The notes under the pieces: model-generated
Told to the model about the DNA's origin: nothing
The model's input: only the letters and a program-made list of their open reading frames with translations
Database searches by the model: none
Part shown: positions 9,333 through 17,250 of the stretch, in pieces
Numbering within the stretch: position 1 is the stretch's first letter
Layout: each line of letters opens with the position of its first letter
Assembly: GCF_018437265.1 (NCBI RefSeq)
Contig: NZ_JAAMFL010000003.1
Span: 1-64,000, forward strand
Source of the DNA: Fructobacillus parabroussonetiae
Lineage (GTDB): Bacteria; Bacillota; Bacilli; Lactobacillales; Lactobacillaceae
Reading direction: 5' to 3'
DNA length: 64,000 nucleotides
Program-made: the position numbers and the translations under genes

Positions 9333-12300
9333 ATGCCACTTAGTTCAAGAGAACAATTAGAAAAATTAATGACACAGGCCGAATTGCCTGATGAGCTAAA
9401 AGCCGTTTTGTCAGACGCCTCTTTGGCGGCGGTCCAGGTCAATCCGGAGGCAAAGTCTTGGCGCTTTGTCGTGGCAACGAAACGGGCGCTGTCCTTTGCC
9501 GCCTACTTGGCTTTTTACCAGGGGTTAGTCAGCAATTTCAAGCAGGTCAAGGCCGTCTATCTGACGATTCAACCTGAGGAAAAGGGCTTTGGAGAAGAAG
9601 AAATCCAGGCCTACTTCCACTTTGCTTTAAAGCAGACGGGCATGAACTACGCCTTTGTTCAACAGCTCGCCTCGGCTTCATCCGTTTCCTTAAAGGATAC
9701 CAATCAGGTAACGATTCAGACGGCGGCACCGACTTTGGCTGCTGCCTTAACTGATGATGTCTTAGCGAAGCTGGCGACGATTTATGCAAGCTTTGGCCTG
9801 TCGGATCTGACTTTTACGGCTGAATTGGATGAAAATCAGCAGCAAAAGTTACAAGAAAACTTCGCCTCTCATCAGCAACAGGTTCGCCAAAACATTAATC
9901 AAGCCATTGAACGCGCCGAAAAAGCCGCACCGAAAAAGTCTGCTGAGGGTGTTGCCCTGCGACTCGGTCGGGCGATTAATCCGGATGCCGACATTACCCG
10001 ACTGTCAGAAATTGACGGCGAAGAGTCACGGGTTGTCATCGAAGGTTACGTTTTTGCCGATGAAGTCCGGGTTCTCCGGTCGAAACGACAATTGTTAACG
10101 TTGAAGATTACGGATTATTCCTCATCGATTTCGGCCAAAAAGTTTTCCAATAACGAGCAAGACGAGGCTGTTTTTGAACAGTTGAAGGCGGGTTGCTGGA
10201 TTAAGGCACGTGGTAATGTTCAAGAAGATACCTACGCTCGTGAACTGGTCCTAAACATCTATGATTTGCAGGTGATCGACCACCAGGATCGGCAGGAAAC
10301 CTACGAGGGCGAAGAAAAGCGAATCGAACTACATGCCCATACCAACATGACGGGGATGGATGCCGTGACCGACTTTGGCAAAGTCGCCAAGCTCGCCAAA
10401 GCATGGGGACAAGAAGCCTTAACGGTGATGGATACCGGAAATGTCCAAGGTTATCCACAGGCCATCGAAGCGGCGAAGAAAAACGACTTGAAAATGATCT
10501 ATGGAATGGAAGCCAACGTCGTTGAAGACGGGGATCCCATTGCTTATAACACCAAGGATCAGTCGCTTTCTGACAAGGAATTGACCTACGTCGCCTTCGA
10601 TTTGGAAACGACCGGTTTGTCAGCCGTTTCCGATCGAATTATCGAATTGTCCGCTGTTAAAATGCAGATGGGCAATGTGATTGATAAGTATTCGGAGTAC
10701 ATCAATCCGGGCTTCCCACTGTCCGAATTCACGACCAATTTGACCTCGATTACGGATGCCATGGTGGCCAACGCCAAACCTGAAAAAGACGTCATTGATA
10801 ACTTCCGAAAATGGATTCAGGGGTCGGTGTTGATTGGTCACAACGTGACCTTTGATGTGGACTTTATGAACGCCACTTATGCTCGCTATCAGGAAGGGCC
10901 AATTGAAGAGCCAGTGATTGATACGCTGCCCTTTACCCGCTGGCTATACTCAGACTATAAGTCTTATCGTTTGGGAACGTTAGCCAAGAAGTTCGGCATT
11001 GAGTTGGAGCAGGCCCACCGGGCAATTTATGATGCGGAAACAACGGGGCATCTTGGTTGGAAGCTGATTAAGGAAGCCAAGCAGCGCTATGATTTGGATA
11101 ACTTAAAGCAGCTAAACGATCACATGCTGGATGGTGGCGCCTGGCGACATGGTCGACCATTCCACGCCTCCTTGTTAATCCAAAATCCAACTGGATTGAA
11201 AAACCTGTATCGTTTGGTGTCGGAATCAAACGTGTCCTACTTTAACAAAGTCCCACGCATACCTCGTTCCGTTTTAACGAAGTTTCGAGAAGGCCTCGTG
11301 ATTGGCTCTGGTGATACCACGGGGGACTTGATTGTGACCTTGATTGAAAAGGGTTACGCGCAGGCAAAGAAAAAGGCCGACTTTTACGATTACATTGAAA
11401 TTCAGCCACTGGCCAATTATCAACCAATGCTGGATTCCGAATTGATTGCAGGACCCAATAAGCTGAAGAAGATCTTGGCGGACATGGTCAAAATCGGCGA
11501 TGAGCTGAAGAAGCCGGTTGTGGTGACCGGAGACGTGAAATACACCAATCCGGAAGATCATATCTATCGTGATATTTTGATCGGCTCCCAACCCGGTAAT
11601 CCGCTAAATCGTCAGGCCTTGCCACAAGTTCATTTCAGGACCACACAGGACTTGCTGGAACAGTTCCTCTTCTTGGGCGAAGAAAAAGCGAAAGAAGTGG
11701 TGATTGATAACACCCACCGAGTAGCGGATATGCTCGAAGATATCCAACCCTTGAAAGAGGGCTCCTATCCCCCTCAGATTCCAGAAGCCGGGGAGGAGTT
11801 GCGGGAGAAGACGCTCGCGGCTGCCAAGGAGGCCTATGGTGATCCAATTCCACAAGAAATCCAAGAGCGCATTGATAAAGAGCTCAAGGCCATCATTGGA
11901 AACGGTTTCGCTCCGCACTACATGATTTCGCAACGATTAGTTGCCAAGTCCAATAAGGATGGTTATCTGGTTGGTTCCCGTGGTTCCGTTGGTTCGTCCT
12001 TTGTGGCGACAATGTCTGGAATAACCGAGGTTAATCCGCTACCACCACACTACCGGTCGGCTCACGGCGACTACTTCGAATTAGCTGATCCGAAAAAGTA
12101 TGGGTCCGGATACGACTTGCCGGACAAGGAAGATCCCAATCATCCAGGCGAATTACTGATTGGGGATGGGCATAACATTCCCTTTGAAACCTTCATGGGC
12201 TTCACAGGAAATAAGGTGCCCGATATTGATTTGAACTTTTCAGGTGATTATCAGCCGATTGCCCACGATTATATGAAAGTCATGTTCGGGGTCAAGAAGG

Positions 12301-13646
12301 TTTTCCGTGCCGGAACCATTGCCACGGTCGCCGAAAAAACGGCTTTTGGCTATGTCAAAGCCTACGAACGCGATCACGAAAAGCATTACCGTGGTGCCGA
12401 AGTCGAACGTCTTGCTCAGGGAGTAACCGGCGTGAAGCGAACGACCGGTCAGCACCCGGGTGGTATTTTGATCGTGCCTGCCGATTACGACATTTACGAC
12501 TTTACCCCTGTGCAATACCCGGCCGATGATCAGACGGCCTTGTGGCAAACGACCCACATGGATTACCATTCGATTCACGATAACCTGTTGAAAATGGATA
12601 TTTTGGGTCACGATGATCCAACCATGGTTCGTACCCTAAAGGATTTATCTGGGATTGATCCACAGACGATTCCAGCAAATGATCCGGGTGTATTGAATCT
12701 CTTTACCTCGACCGAACCCTTGGGGGTAACGCCGGATCAAATCTATTCCAACACCGGAACGCTTGGCTTGCCCGAATTCGGGACTGGCTTTGTTCGAAAC
12801 ATGTTGGAGGATACGCAGCCGCATACTTATTCCGAGCTGCTCCAGATTTCTGGCCTTTCGCACGGAACCGACGTGTGGTTGGGCAACGCCCACGACCTGG
12901 TCGAAAACGGGACGGCAACGATTGCTACGGTGATTGGAACCCGTGATAAAATTATGACGGATTTGATTAACTGGGGATTGCCGGCGGCGGATGCCTTTAA
13001 TATCATGGAAAAGGTTCGTAAGGGAAAGGGCATCACGGATGAGTACCAAGCCTTGATGCGCGAGAATAACGTTCCTGAATGGTATATTGACTCCTGCTTG
13101 AAGATTAAGTACATGTTCCCCCGTGCCCACGCGGCGGCCTATGTCTTAATGGCCCTCCGAATTGCCTACTTTAAGGTTTATTTCCCAACGGTATACTACG
13201 CGACCTACTTCACAGTTCGTGCCAACGCCTTCGATGTGGTGGCCATGGCACGTGGAAAGGAAGCGGTCAAGGCGGCAATTGCTAAGATTAAAGACCTGGG
13301 AAACGATGCGACGAAGGGGGACCAGGATCTGCAAACGGTCCTTGAAATGGCCAACGAAGCCTTGGAACGTGGGGTCTCCTTTAAGATGGTTGACCTCGAG
13401 CGTTCCGAGGCCACGGAGTGGGTCATTGATGGGCAGGAATTAATTCCGCCGTTCTCGGTTATTCCGGGACTTGGTGACAACGTGGCCAACCAAATTGTCG
13501 CCGCCAGGGCTGAAAAGCCCTTCATCTCAAAGGAAGACTTAAAAAAGCGTGGTAAAGTCTCGCAAACCATTATTGATTTCTTGACTTTGCACTCGGTTGT
13601 GTCGGACTTGCCGGATGAGAACCAACTGTCGCTCTTCGACTTTTAG
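9333..13646 (+). CDS. polC: DNA polymerase III PolC-type alpha subunit
   Basis: This is the Gram-positive replicative polymerase with built-in proofreading. Visible in the 1437 aa are an N-terminal domain, an OB domain, a PHP domain interrupted by the DEDDh exonuclease (FDLETTGLS near residue 420), the C-family polymerase core (PDIDLNFSGDYQ near residue 965) and a C-terminal clamp-binding peptide QLSLFDF. Two oddities stand out. The four cysteines of the usual PolC zinc finger are replaced (HYRSAHGD and DPNH in place of the two C-x-x-C pairs), and the PHP motif normally TDH reads MDTGNVQ, losing a metal-ligand His. It is the last gene of the uppS operon. Confidence 0.98.
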   Translation: MPLSSREQLEKLMTQAELPDELKAVLSDASLAAVQVNPEAKSWRFVVATKRALSFAAYLAFYQGLVSNFKQVKAVYLTIQPEEKGFGEEEIQAYFHFALKQTGMNYAFVQQLASASSVSLKDTNQVTIQTAAPTLAAALTDDVLAKLATIYASFGLSDLTFTAELDENQQQKLQENFASHQQQVRQNINQAIERAEKAAPKKSAEGVALRLGRAINPDADITRLSEIDGEESRVVIEGYVFADEVRVLRSKRQLLTLKITDYSSSISAKKFSNNEQDEAVFEQLKAGCWIKARGNVQEDTYARELVLNIYDLQVIDHQDRQETYEGEEKRIELHAHTNMTGMDAVTDFGKVAKLAKAWGQEALTVMDTGNVQGYPQAIEAAKKNDLKMIYGMEANVVEDGDPIAYNTKDQSLSDKELTYVAFDLETTGLSAVSDRIIELSAVKMQMGNVIDKYSEYINPGFPLSEFTTNLTSITDAMVANAKPEKDVIDNFRKWIQGSVLIGHNVTFDVDFMNATYARYQEGPIEEPVIDTLPFTRWLYSDYKSYRLGTLAKKFGIELEQAHRAIYDAETTGHLGWKLIKEAKQRYDLDNLKQLNDHMLDGGAWRHGRPFHASLLIQNPTGLKNLYRLVSESNVSYFNKVPRIPRSVLTKFREGLVIGSGDTTGDLIVTLIEKGYAQAKKKADFYDYIEIQPLANYQPMLDSELIAGPNKLKKILADMVKIGDELKKPVVVTGDVKYTNPEDHIYRDILIGSQPGNPLNRQALPQVHFRTTQDLLEQFLFLGEEKAKEVVIDNTHRVADMLEDIQPLKEGSYPPQIPEAGEELREKTLAAAKEAYGDPIPQEIQERIDKELKAIIGNGFAPHYMISQRLVAKSNKDGYLVGSRGSVGSSFVATMSGITEVNPLPPHYRSAHGDYFELADPKKYGSGYDLPDKEDPNHPGELLIGDGHNIPFETFMGFTGNKVPDIDLNFSGDYQPIAHDYMKVMFGVKKVFRAGTIATVAEKTAFGYVKAYERDHEKHYRGAEVERLAQGVTGVKRTTGQHPGGILIVPADYDIYDFTPVQYPADDQTALWQTTHMDYHSIHDNLLKMDILGHDDPTMVRTLKDLSGIDPQTIPANDPGVLNLFTSTEPLGVTPDQIYSNTGTLGLPEFGTGFVRNMLEDTQPHTYSELLQISGLSHGTDVWLGNAHDLVENGTATIATVIGTRDKIMTDLINWGLPAADAFNIMEKVRKGKGITDEYQALMRENNVPEWYIDSCLKIKYMFPRAHAAAYVLMALRIAYFKVYFPTVYYATYFTVRANAFDVVAMARGKEAVKAAIAKIKDLGNDATKGDQDLQTVLEMANEALERGVSFKMVDLERSEATEWVIDGQELIPPFSVIPGLGDNVANQIVAARAEKPFISKEDLKKRGKVSQTIIDFLTLHSVVSDLPDENQLSLFDF

Positions 13647-13658
13647 GAGAAGAAGGGA

Positions 13659-13707
13659 CTTGCTGTTTTAGCGTGACCGTCTGATAAGACGATTGTCGAC
13701 CAGCAAG
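13659..13707 (+). promoter_or_regulatory. Stem-loop in the purine permease leader
   Basis: A perfect 7-bp outer stem CTTGCTG (13659-13665) / CAGCAAG (13701-13707) encloses CGTCT-GATA-AGACG (13678-13691). There is no T-run, so it is not a simple polC terminator. It does not match the purine riboswitch core I know. Function unknown. Confidence 0.45.
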
Positions 13708-13722
13708 AAAAACGTAAAAACT

Positions 13723-13742
13723 AAAGGAGTGGGCGTAAGCCC
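13723..13742 (+). promoter_or_regulatory. Ribosome site separated from its start by a GNRA hairpin
   Basis: AAAGGAG (13723-13729) lies 22 bases from the permease ATG (13752), too far for normal use. Between them GGGC-GTAA-GCCC (13731-13742) forms a GNRA-capped hairpin. Folding it out leaves about 10 bases, the normal spacing. Confidence 0.5.
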
Positions 13743-13751
13743 AAAAACGAA

Positions 13752-15203
13752 ATGGATAAATTTTTCAAACTAAAAGAGAACCAGACCTCGGTTAAACAAG
13801 AAGTGATTGCCGGATTGACGACTTTTGTCTCCATGGCTTACATCTTCTTCTTGAACCCACAGATTCTTTCCCAAGCGGGGATGTCACAATTGGCCGTCTT
13901 CATTGCAGCCATTGTGGTGGCAACCTTTGGGACCTTGCTGATGGGCTTGTACGCCAACGTACCGTTCGCACTGGCACCCGGTATCGGGATGCAGGCTTAC
14001 TTCACTTATACCATCGTCTTTGGCTTTGGCTTTAAGTGGCAACAGGCCTTGGCCATTGTCTTTATGGTCGGTCTTTTGGACATTGTCATTACGTTGACGC
14101 ACGGTCGTCAGGCAATTGTTAAAGCCATTCCAGAAGAGCTTAAGGCCGCCATTGGTGGTGGATTGGGTGTCTTTGTGACCTATATTGGTCTGAAGAACGC
14201 TGGATTCATCAACTTTGTTGTTTCGGGTAGCTCAATAATGTCTGTGAATGACAAGCCTTATTCGGGTGGTGCTGTCAAGGGACCGCTTTCATCCATCATG
14301 GCTTCTGGTTCTGTTACACCTGAATTAACGAAGTTCACACAGGCATCGGCTTTGTTGGCATTGATTGGTCTGTTGATTTTGACTTACTTGGTCATTAAAA
14401 AAGTACCGGCTTCCTTCTTGATTACCTTGGTAGCCACGACTTTGATTGGTATCCCGATGGGTGTTACGAGCACGCATTTGTCAGCGGCTACTTCATTGCC
14501 AAACGCCTTTGCGGACTTTACTAACACCTTTGGTGCTGCCTTTGGTTCAAATGGAATGGGCTCACTTTGGTCTTCATGGACGAAGGCTTCCCTTGCAGTG
14601 GTGACGGTCTTTGCCATGGGGCTGACCGGTTTGTTTGATGCTATCGGTACCTTGATTGGAATCGGTAACCAGACGGGTATCTTTTCAAAGAAGGACCAGG
14701 AAGCCTTTGTGGCTGACAACTCCTTTAACTCAAAGATGGATAAGGCTTTGGTTGTGGATACCTTTACGACGACTTTGGCAGGGGCAGTGGGTACGTCAAA
14801 CACGACGACCTTAATTGAATCTGCAACCGGCGTTGCCTCTGGTGGTCGGACTGGTTTGACCAACGTAATCACGTCGATTGGTTTCTTAGGCATGCTTGTC
14901 TTGTCACCATTGGTTTCAATTGTGCCAACTGCTGCAACGGCACCAATTTTGATCATGGTTGGAATCATGATGATGGGTGAATTTAAGAAGATTGACTGGT
15001 CTGATTTGGCCGTTGCCGTGCCAGCCTTCTTTACGTCCATTTTCATGGGCTTCTCTTTCTCCATTTCTTATGGAATCGCTGCTGGCTTCATCTTCTACAT
15101 TCTGGTGAAATTGGCTCAGGGAAAGCGCAAGGAACTGTCACCAATCCTGTTGATTGTAACGGCCTTCTTCTTGGCAAACTTTATTTTGTTAGCCTTTATC
15201 TAA
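13752..15203 (+). CDS. NCS2 family purine permease (AzgA/PbuG type)
   Basis: A 483-aa membrane protein with about 12-14 hydrophobic segments. The N-terminus (VKQEVIAGLTTFVSMAYI) and the motif TTTLIESATGVASGGRTG are typical of the AzgA-like hypoxanthine/guanine/adenine proton symporters rather than the uracil/xanthine branch. It imports purine bases across the cell membrane. Adenine deaminase in the same window fits a salvage route. The exact substrate is not decided by sequence. The leader carries two unusual RNA structures annotated separately. Confidence 0.9.
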   Translation: MDKFFKLKENQTSVKQEVIAGLTTFVSMAYIFFLNPQILSQAGMSQLAVFIAAIVVATFGTLLMGLYANVPFALAPGIGMQAYFTYTIVFGFGFKWQQALAIVFMVGLLDIVITLTHGRQAIVKAIPEELKAAIGGGLGVFVTYIGLKNAGFINFVVSGSSIMSVNDKPYSGGAVKGPLSSIMASGSVTPELTKFTQASALLALIGLLILTYLVIKKVPASFLITLVATTLIGIPMGVTSTHLSAATSLPNAFADFTNTFGAAFGSNGMGSLWSSWTKASLAVVTVFAMGLTGLFDAIGTLIGIGNQTGIFSKKDQEAFVADNSFNSKMDKALVVDTFTTTLAGAVGTSNTTTLIESATGVASGGRTGLTNVITSIGFLGMLVLSPLVSIVPTAATAPILIMVGIMMMGEFKKIDWSDLAVAVPAFFTSIFMGFSFSISYGIAAGFIFYILVKLAQGKRKELSPILLIVTAFFLANFILLAFI

Positions 15204-15220
15204 AAATAATAAACACTTTT

Positions 15221-15257
15221 AAACCGCTTGTATCATAGGATATAGGCGGTTTTATTT
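15221..15257 (+). terminator. Purine permease terminator
   Basis: Stem AAACCGC/GCGGTTT with an inner TATC/GATA stem, followed by TTTTATTTT. Confidence 0.7.
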
Positions 15258-15294
15258 TGTTAAAAATAATGCTCTTTTGAGATCCGAAATCAGT

Positions 15295-15300
15295 TATAAT
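15295..15300 (+). promoter_or_regulatory. -10 box of the two-gene cassette
   Basis: A perfect TATAAT, 37 bases before the ATG at 15338. The -35 is poor (CTCTTT at 17-base spacing). Confidence 0.5.
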
Positions 15301-15337
15301 GACGGCAGATTATACGATGACGAAAGGAGGTTGTTCG

Positions 15338-15910
15338 ATGATTAAAATTACGAGTTTTCATGGCACAAGTGTAAAAAATGCAGAGAAGATTTTGGAAGAG
15401 GGATTTAAAATAAAACAAGATAGTGGTCAATATCCAAATGATTTAGGTCATGGAATTTATGGGTATATTGATAGTGATTTTTCAATAAACGATGTCGAGT
15501 TTATCAATGATGCTAAAACAAATGCAAAATCATTTTCAAAATATATCCGTGGAAATAAAGAAAATTATGCCATTCTCCAATTTAAGGTTAGTGTGTTTGA
15601 TGATCAGATATTAAATTTAAACCAATTGAATCAACGAAATCGAATGGTTAGGTTGTATAAACAATTTCTAAATAGTGCCATTTCAGAAATTCCGTTAAAA
15701 TATAAGACCAATCGTGCGAGTAGAAGAAAACAAATGGATGGTGTGTTTATCGAATTTTTAATTGAGCATAACATCTTAAGGGAGCCTGAAATGATCATTT
15801 TAGACACTTATTCACGTTTTAATGGTTATGCCTCAAACATAACAAATGGTCGAGAATTATTAATAAGAAATTTAAACCGAATGACAGATATTGAAAGGGT
15901 TTACCTATGA
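15338..15910 (+). CDS. ADP-ribosyltransferase-like protein of unknown function
   Basis: The start is ATG 15338 with a perfect AAAGGAGG seven bases upstream. The 190-aa product is markedly AT-richer and richer in Asn, Ile and Lys than its neighbours, a sign of transfer. It has FHGTS at residues 7-11, followed by A-x-x-I-L-E-E-GF, LGHGIYGYID at 36-45 and REPEMIILD at 148-156. This spacing of His, Tyr and Glu resembles the H-Y-E triad of ADP-ribosyltransferase folds (PARP/DUF3990-like). It has no membrane segment or signal. Its stop overlaps the start of the 52-aa gene (ATGA). The fold is my inference; target and activity are unknown, and RNA 2'-phosphotransferase-like activity is another possibility. 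Confidence 0.75.
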   Translation: MIKITSFHGTSVKNAEKILEEGFKIKQDSGQYPNDLGHGIYGYIDSDFSINDVEFINDAKTNAKSFSKYIRGNKENYAILQFKVSVFDDQILNLNQLNQRNRMVRLYKQFLNSAISEIPLKYKTNRASRRKQMDGVFIEFLIEHNILREPEMIILDTYSRFNGYASNITNGRELLIRNLNRMTDIERVYL

Positions 15911-16065
15911 CAAAATTACATGAAATGAAGGGAATGCAGGTTCCAGAATTTACACAAGAAGAATTTCTTAAAAAAATTACGAGAGATGATTTGATTGATT
16001 TTGTAAAAATGATGGACGAACAAGAGCGCTGGGCAGAAAAATATGAAAAAGAACATCGTTTCTAG
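15907..16065 (+). CDS. 52-aa acidic partner protein
   Basis: This small gene begins MTKLHEMKGM and ends KEHRF. It overlaps the preceding gene by four bases (ATGA), the classic sign of translational coupling. Roughly 13 Asp/Glu face 10 Lys/Arg, and from residue 15 on it looks like one continuous charged helix (QEEFLKKITRDDLIDFVKMM). It has the same AT-rich composition as its partner. Size, charge and coupling suit an antitoxin or immunity protein, but that role is inferred from arrangement alone. I do not recognise the family. Confidence 0.7.
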   Translation: MTKLHEMKGMQVPEFTQEEFLKKITRDDLIDFVKMMDEQERWAEKYEKEHRF

Positions 16066-16143
16066 AAAGTTGAGGGTTCATTGATATTCTGACTTTTAGC
16101 TCTTTCTTACTGGCTTTTTTACCTAGTCTAGGCCAATTTTTGC

Positions 16144-16149
16144 TATAAT
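16144..16149 (+). promoter_or_regulatory. Extended -10 placed 6 bases before a start codon
   Basis: TGC-TATAAT, only six bases before the ATG at 16156. A transcript from this box would begin at or next to the start codon, with no room for a ribosome site. Confidence 0.5.
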
Positions 16150-16155
16150 AGGGGT

Positions 16156-16371
16156 ATGAAAAAAGGTACAGTAAAAATTTGGCAAAAAGACCGTGGATAC
16201 GGTTATATCACTCCTGATGAAAAAGGCGACGACGTCTATGTTCACTTTAACGGCATTGCGGGCGAGGGCTTTAAATCCCTCCATCCTGGAGAACGTGTCG
16301 AGTACGTCCTCGTGCAGGGAAAGGATGCTTTCCAAGCAGCCCAGGTCGCACCCATTCAAGAGGAGAACTAG
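16156..16371 (+). CDS. Cold-shock-domain protein, divergent
   Basis: A 71-aa single cold-shock domain expected to bind single-stranded nucleic acid. The start MKKGTVKIWQKDRGYGYI matches the family, with RNP1 altered to RGYGYI (usually KGFGFI) and RNP2 as VYVHF. Phenylalanines common in CspA are partly replaced by Tyr, and the C-terminus QEEN is short. It lies 2 bases upstream of nudF and is probably co-transcribed with it. The usual long cold-shock 5' leader is absent here; instead the -10 box nearly touches the start codon. Confidence 0.88.
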   Translation: MKKGTVKIWQKDRGYGYITPDEKGDDVYVHFNGIAGEGFKSLHPGERVEYVLVQGKDAFQAAQVAPIQEEN

Positions 16372-16373
16372 TC

Positions 16374-16949
16374 ATGGTGGAAAAGGAAACCTTCGTTTCA
16401 AATGACATCAAGTACGAGGGACCAATCTTTAAAATTGATTCTCGCCGTGTCAAACTTTTCGACGGCTCCATTGCGCAACGTGATGTTGTCGACCGTGGCC
16501 CTGCAGTGGGCATTTTGCCACTGGTTGACGAAGACCATGCCGTCTTTGTTAAACAATGGCGTGAACCCGTTCAAGACTTTGTTCTTGAAATTCCCGCCGG
16601 CAAAGTCGATGCGCGTGATCACGGGGATGTCAAAACAGCCTGTCGTGAAGCGGCGGTGCGTGAACTGAATGAAGAGATTCGCGTTCATCCTGGTAAATTG
16701 GAAGAATTCGCTGACGGCTTTGAAGCAGTCGGCTTTACCGATTCGAAGATTGCACTTTACGTGGCAACGGATTTAAATCATTTAGACGGGACGGATCAGT
16801 TACCCCGTGATGAAGGGGAGTATCTGGATATTTTAACTGTCTCCTACGATGAGATGACCGCCTTATACGAAACAGGTAAGCTGAATGATTTAAAGACCTT
16901 GGCTGCTTACTTCCACTGGACGATTCGGAGAATGAAGAATGGCCAATAA
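16374..16949 (+). CDS. nudF: ADP-ribose pyrophosphatase (Nudix)
   Basis: A 191-aa NudF-type Nudix hydrolase that would split ADP-ribose into AMP and ribose-5-phosphate. The family landmarks VKQWREPVQDFVLEIPAGKVD and the core RELNEE (metal-binding glutamates) are clear. The Nudix box is stretched: about six extra residues lie between GKVDARD and AACR-type helix start, and the second conserved Glu is not in register. Start ATG 16374 has AGGAG upstream inside the cold-shock gene end. It overlaps the next gene by 11 bases. Confidence 0.88.
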   Translation: MVEKETFVSNDIKYEGPIFKIDSRRVKLFDGSIAQRDVVDRGPAVGILPLVDEDHAVFVKQWREPVQDFVLEIPAGKVDARDHGDVKTACREAAVRELNEEIRVHPGKLEEFADGFEAVGFTDSKIALYVATDLNHLDGTDQLPRDEGEYLDILTVSYDEMTALYETGKLNDLKTLAAYFHWTIRRMKNGQ

Positions 16950-17238
16950 TTTCTTTTTGAAAAATCAAGCGAGTCGGGAACAGAAGGCTCGGGCAAAGCA
17001 ACGTAAGCAAGTTGAACGTGAATATGCCAAGACCCATGAAGAAACGATTACCGTTGTCGAACCTGCTAACCGTCATGAGATGCGCTTAACGCACAAGGGA
17101 CGTTTCGAACTTGGCTCAAACGGTGAATTAACCCAAAAAGGTAAGACGGACCGACTGTCTTACCGCTATAACCGGGGGATGATTATTGTTGGAGTGTTGA
17201 CGGTCGTAGCATACGTGACCTTCTTCGTCTTACCCTAG
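16939..17238 (+). CDS. Small single-pass membrane protein, unknown function
   Basis: A 99-aa protein starting inside the end of nudF. The first ~75 residues are strongly charged and rich in Lys, Arg and Gln (REQKARAKQRKQVEREYAK), followed by one hydrophobic segment at about residues 80-98 (MIIVGVLTVVAYVTFFVLP). This predicts a tail-anchored cytoplasmic basic domain. It lies between nudF and mtnN in an evident operon. I recall similar small genes at this place in other lactic acid bacteria but know no function. Confidence 0.8.
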   Translation: MANNFFLKNQASREQKARAKQRKQVEREYAKTHEETITVVEPANRHEMRLTHKGRFELGSNGELTQKGKTDRLSYRYNRGMIIVGVLTVVAYVTFFVLP

Positions 17239-17250
17239 AAAGGAACACCC

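Noticed and set aside
12645-13130. Antisense open frames inside polC and infB
   Set aside because: They mirror conserved coding sequence and have no start signals of their own.
13647-13751. Purine riboswitch in the permease leader
   Set aside because: The interval is short and lacks the conserved three-way junction bases I know; the stems present have a different layout.
14384-15064. Long antisense open frame inside the purine permease gene
   Set aside because: It lies wholly opposite a well-conserved transporter gene, has no ribosome site, and reflects codon bias of the sense gene.
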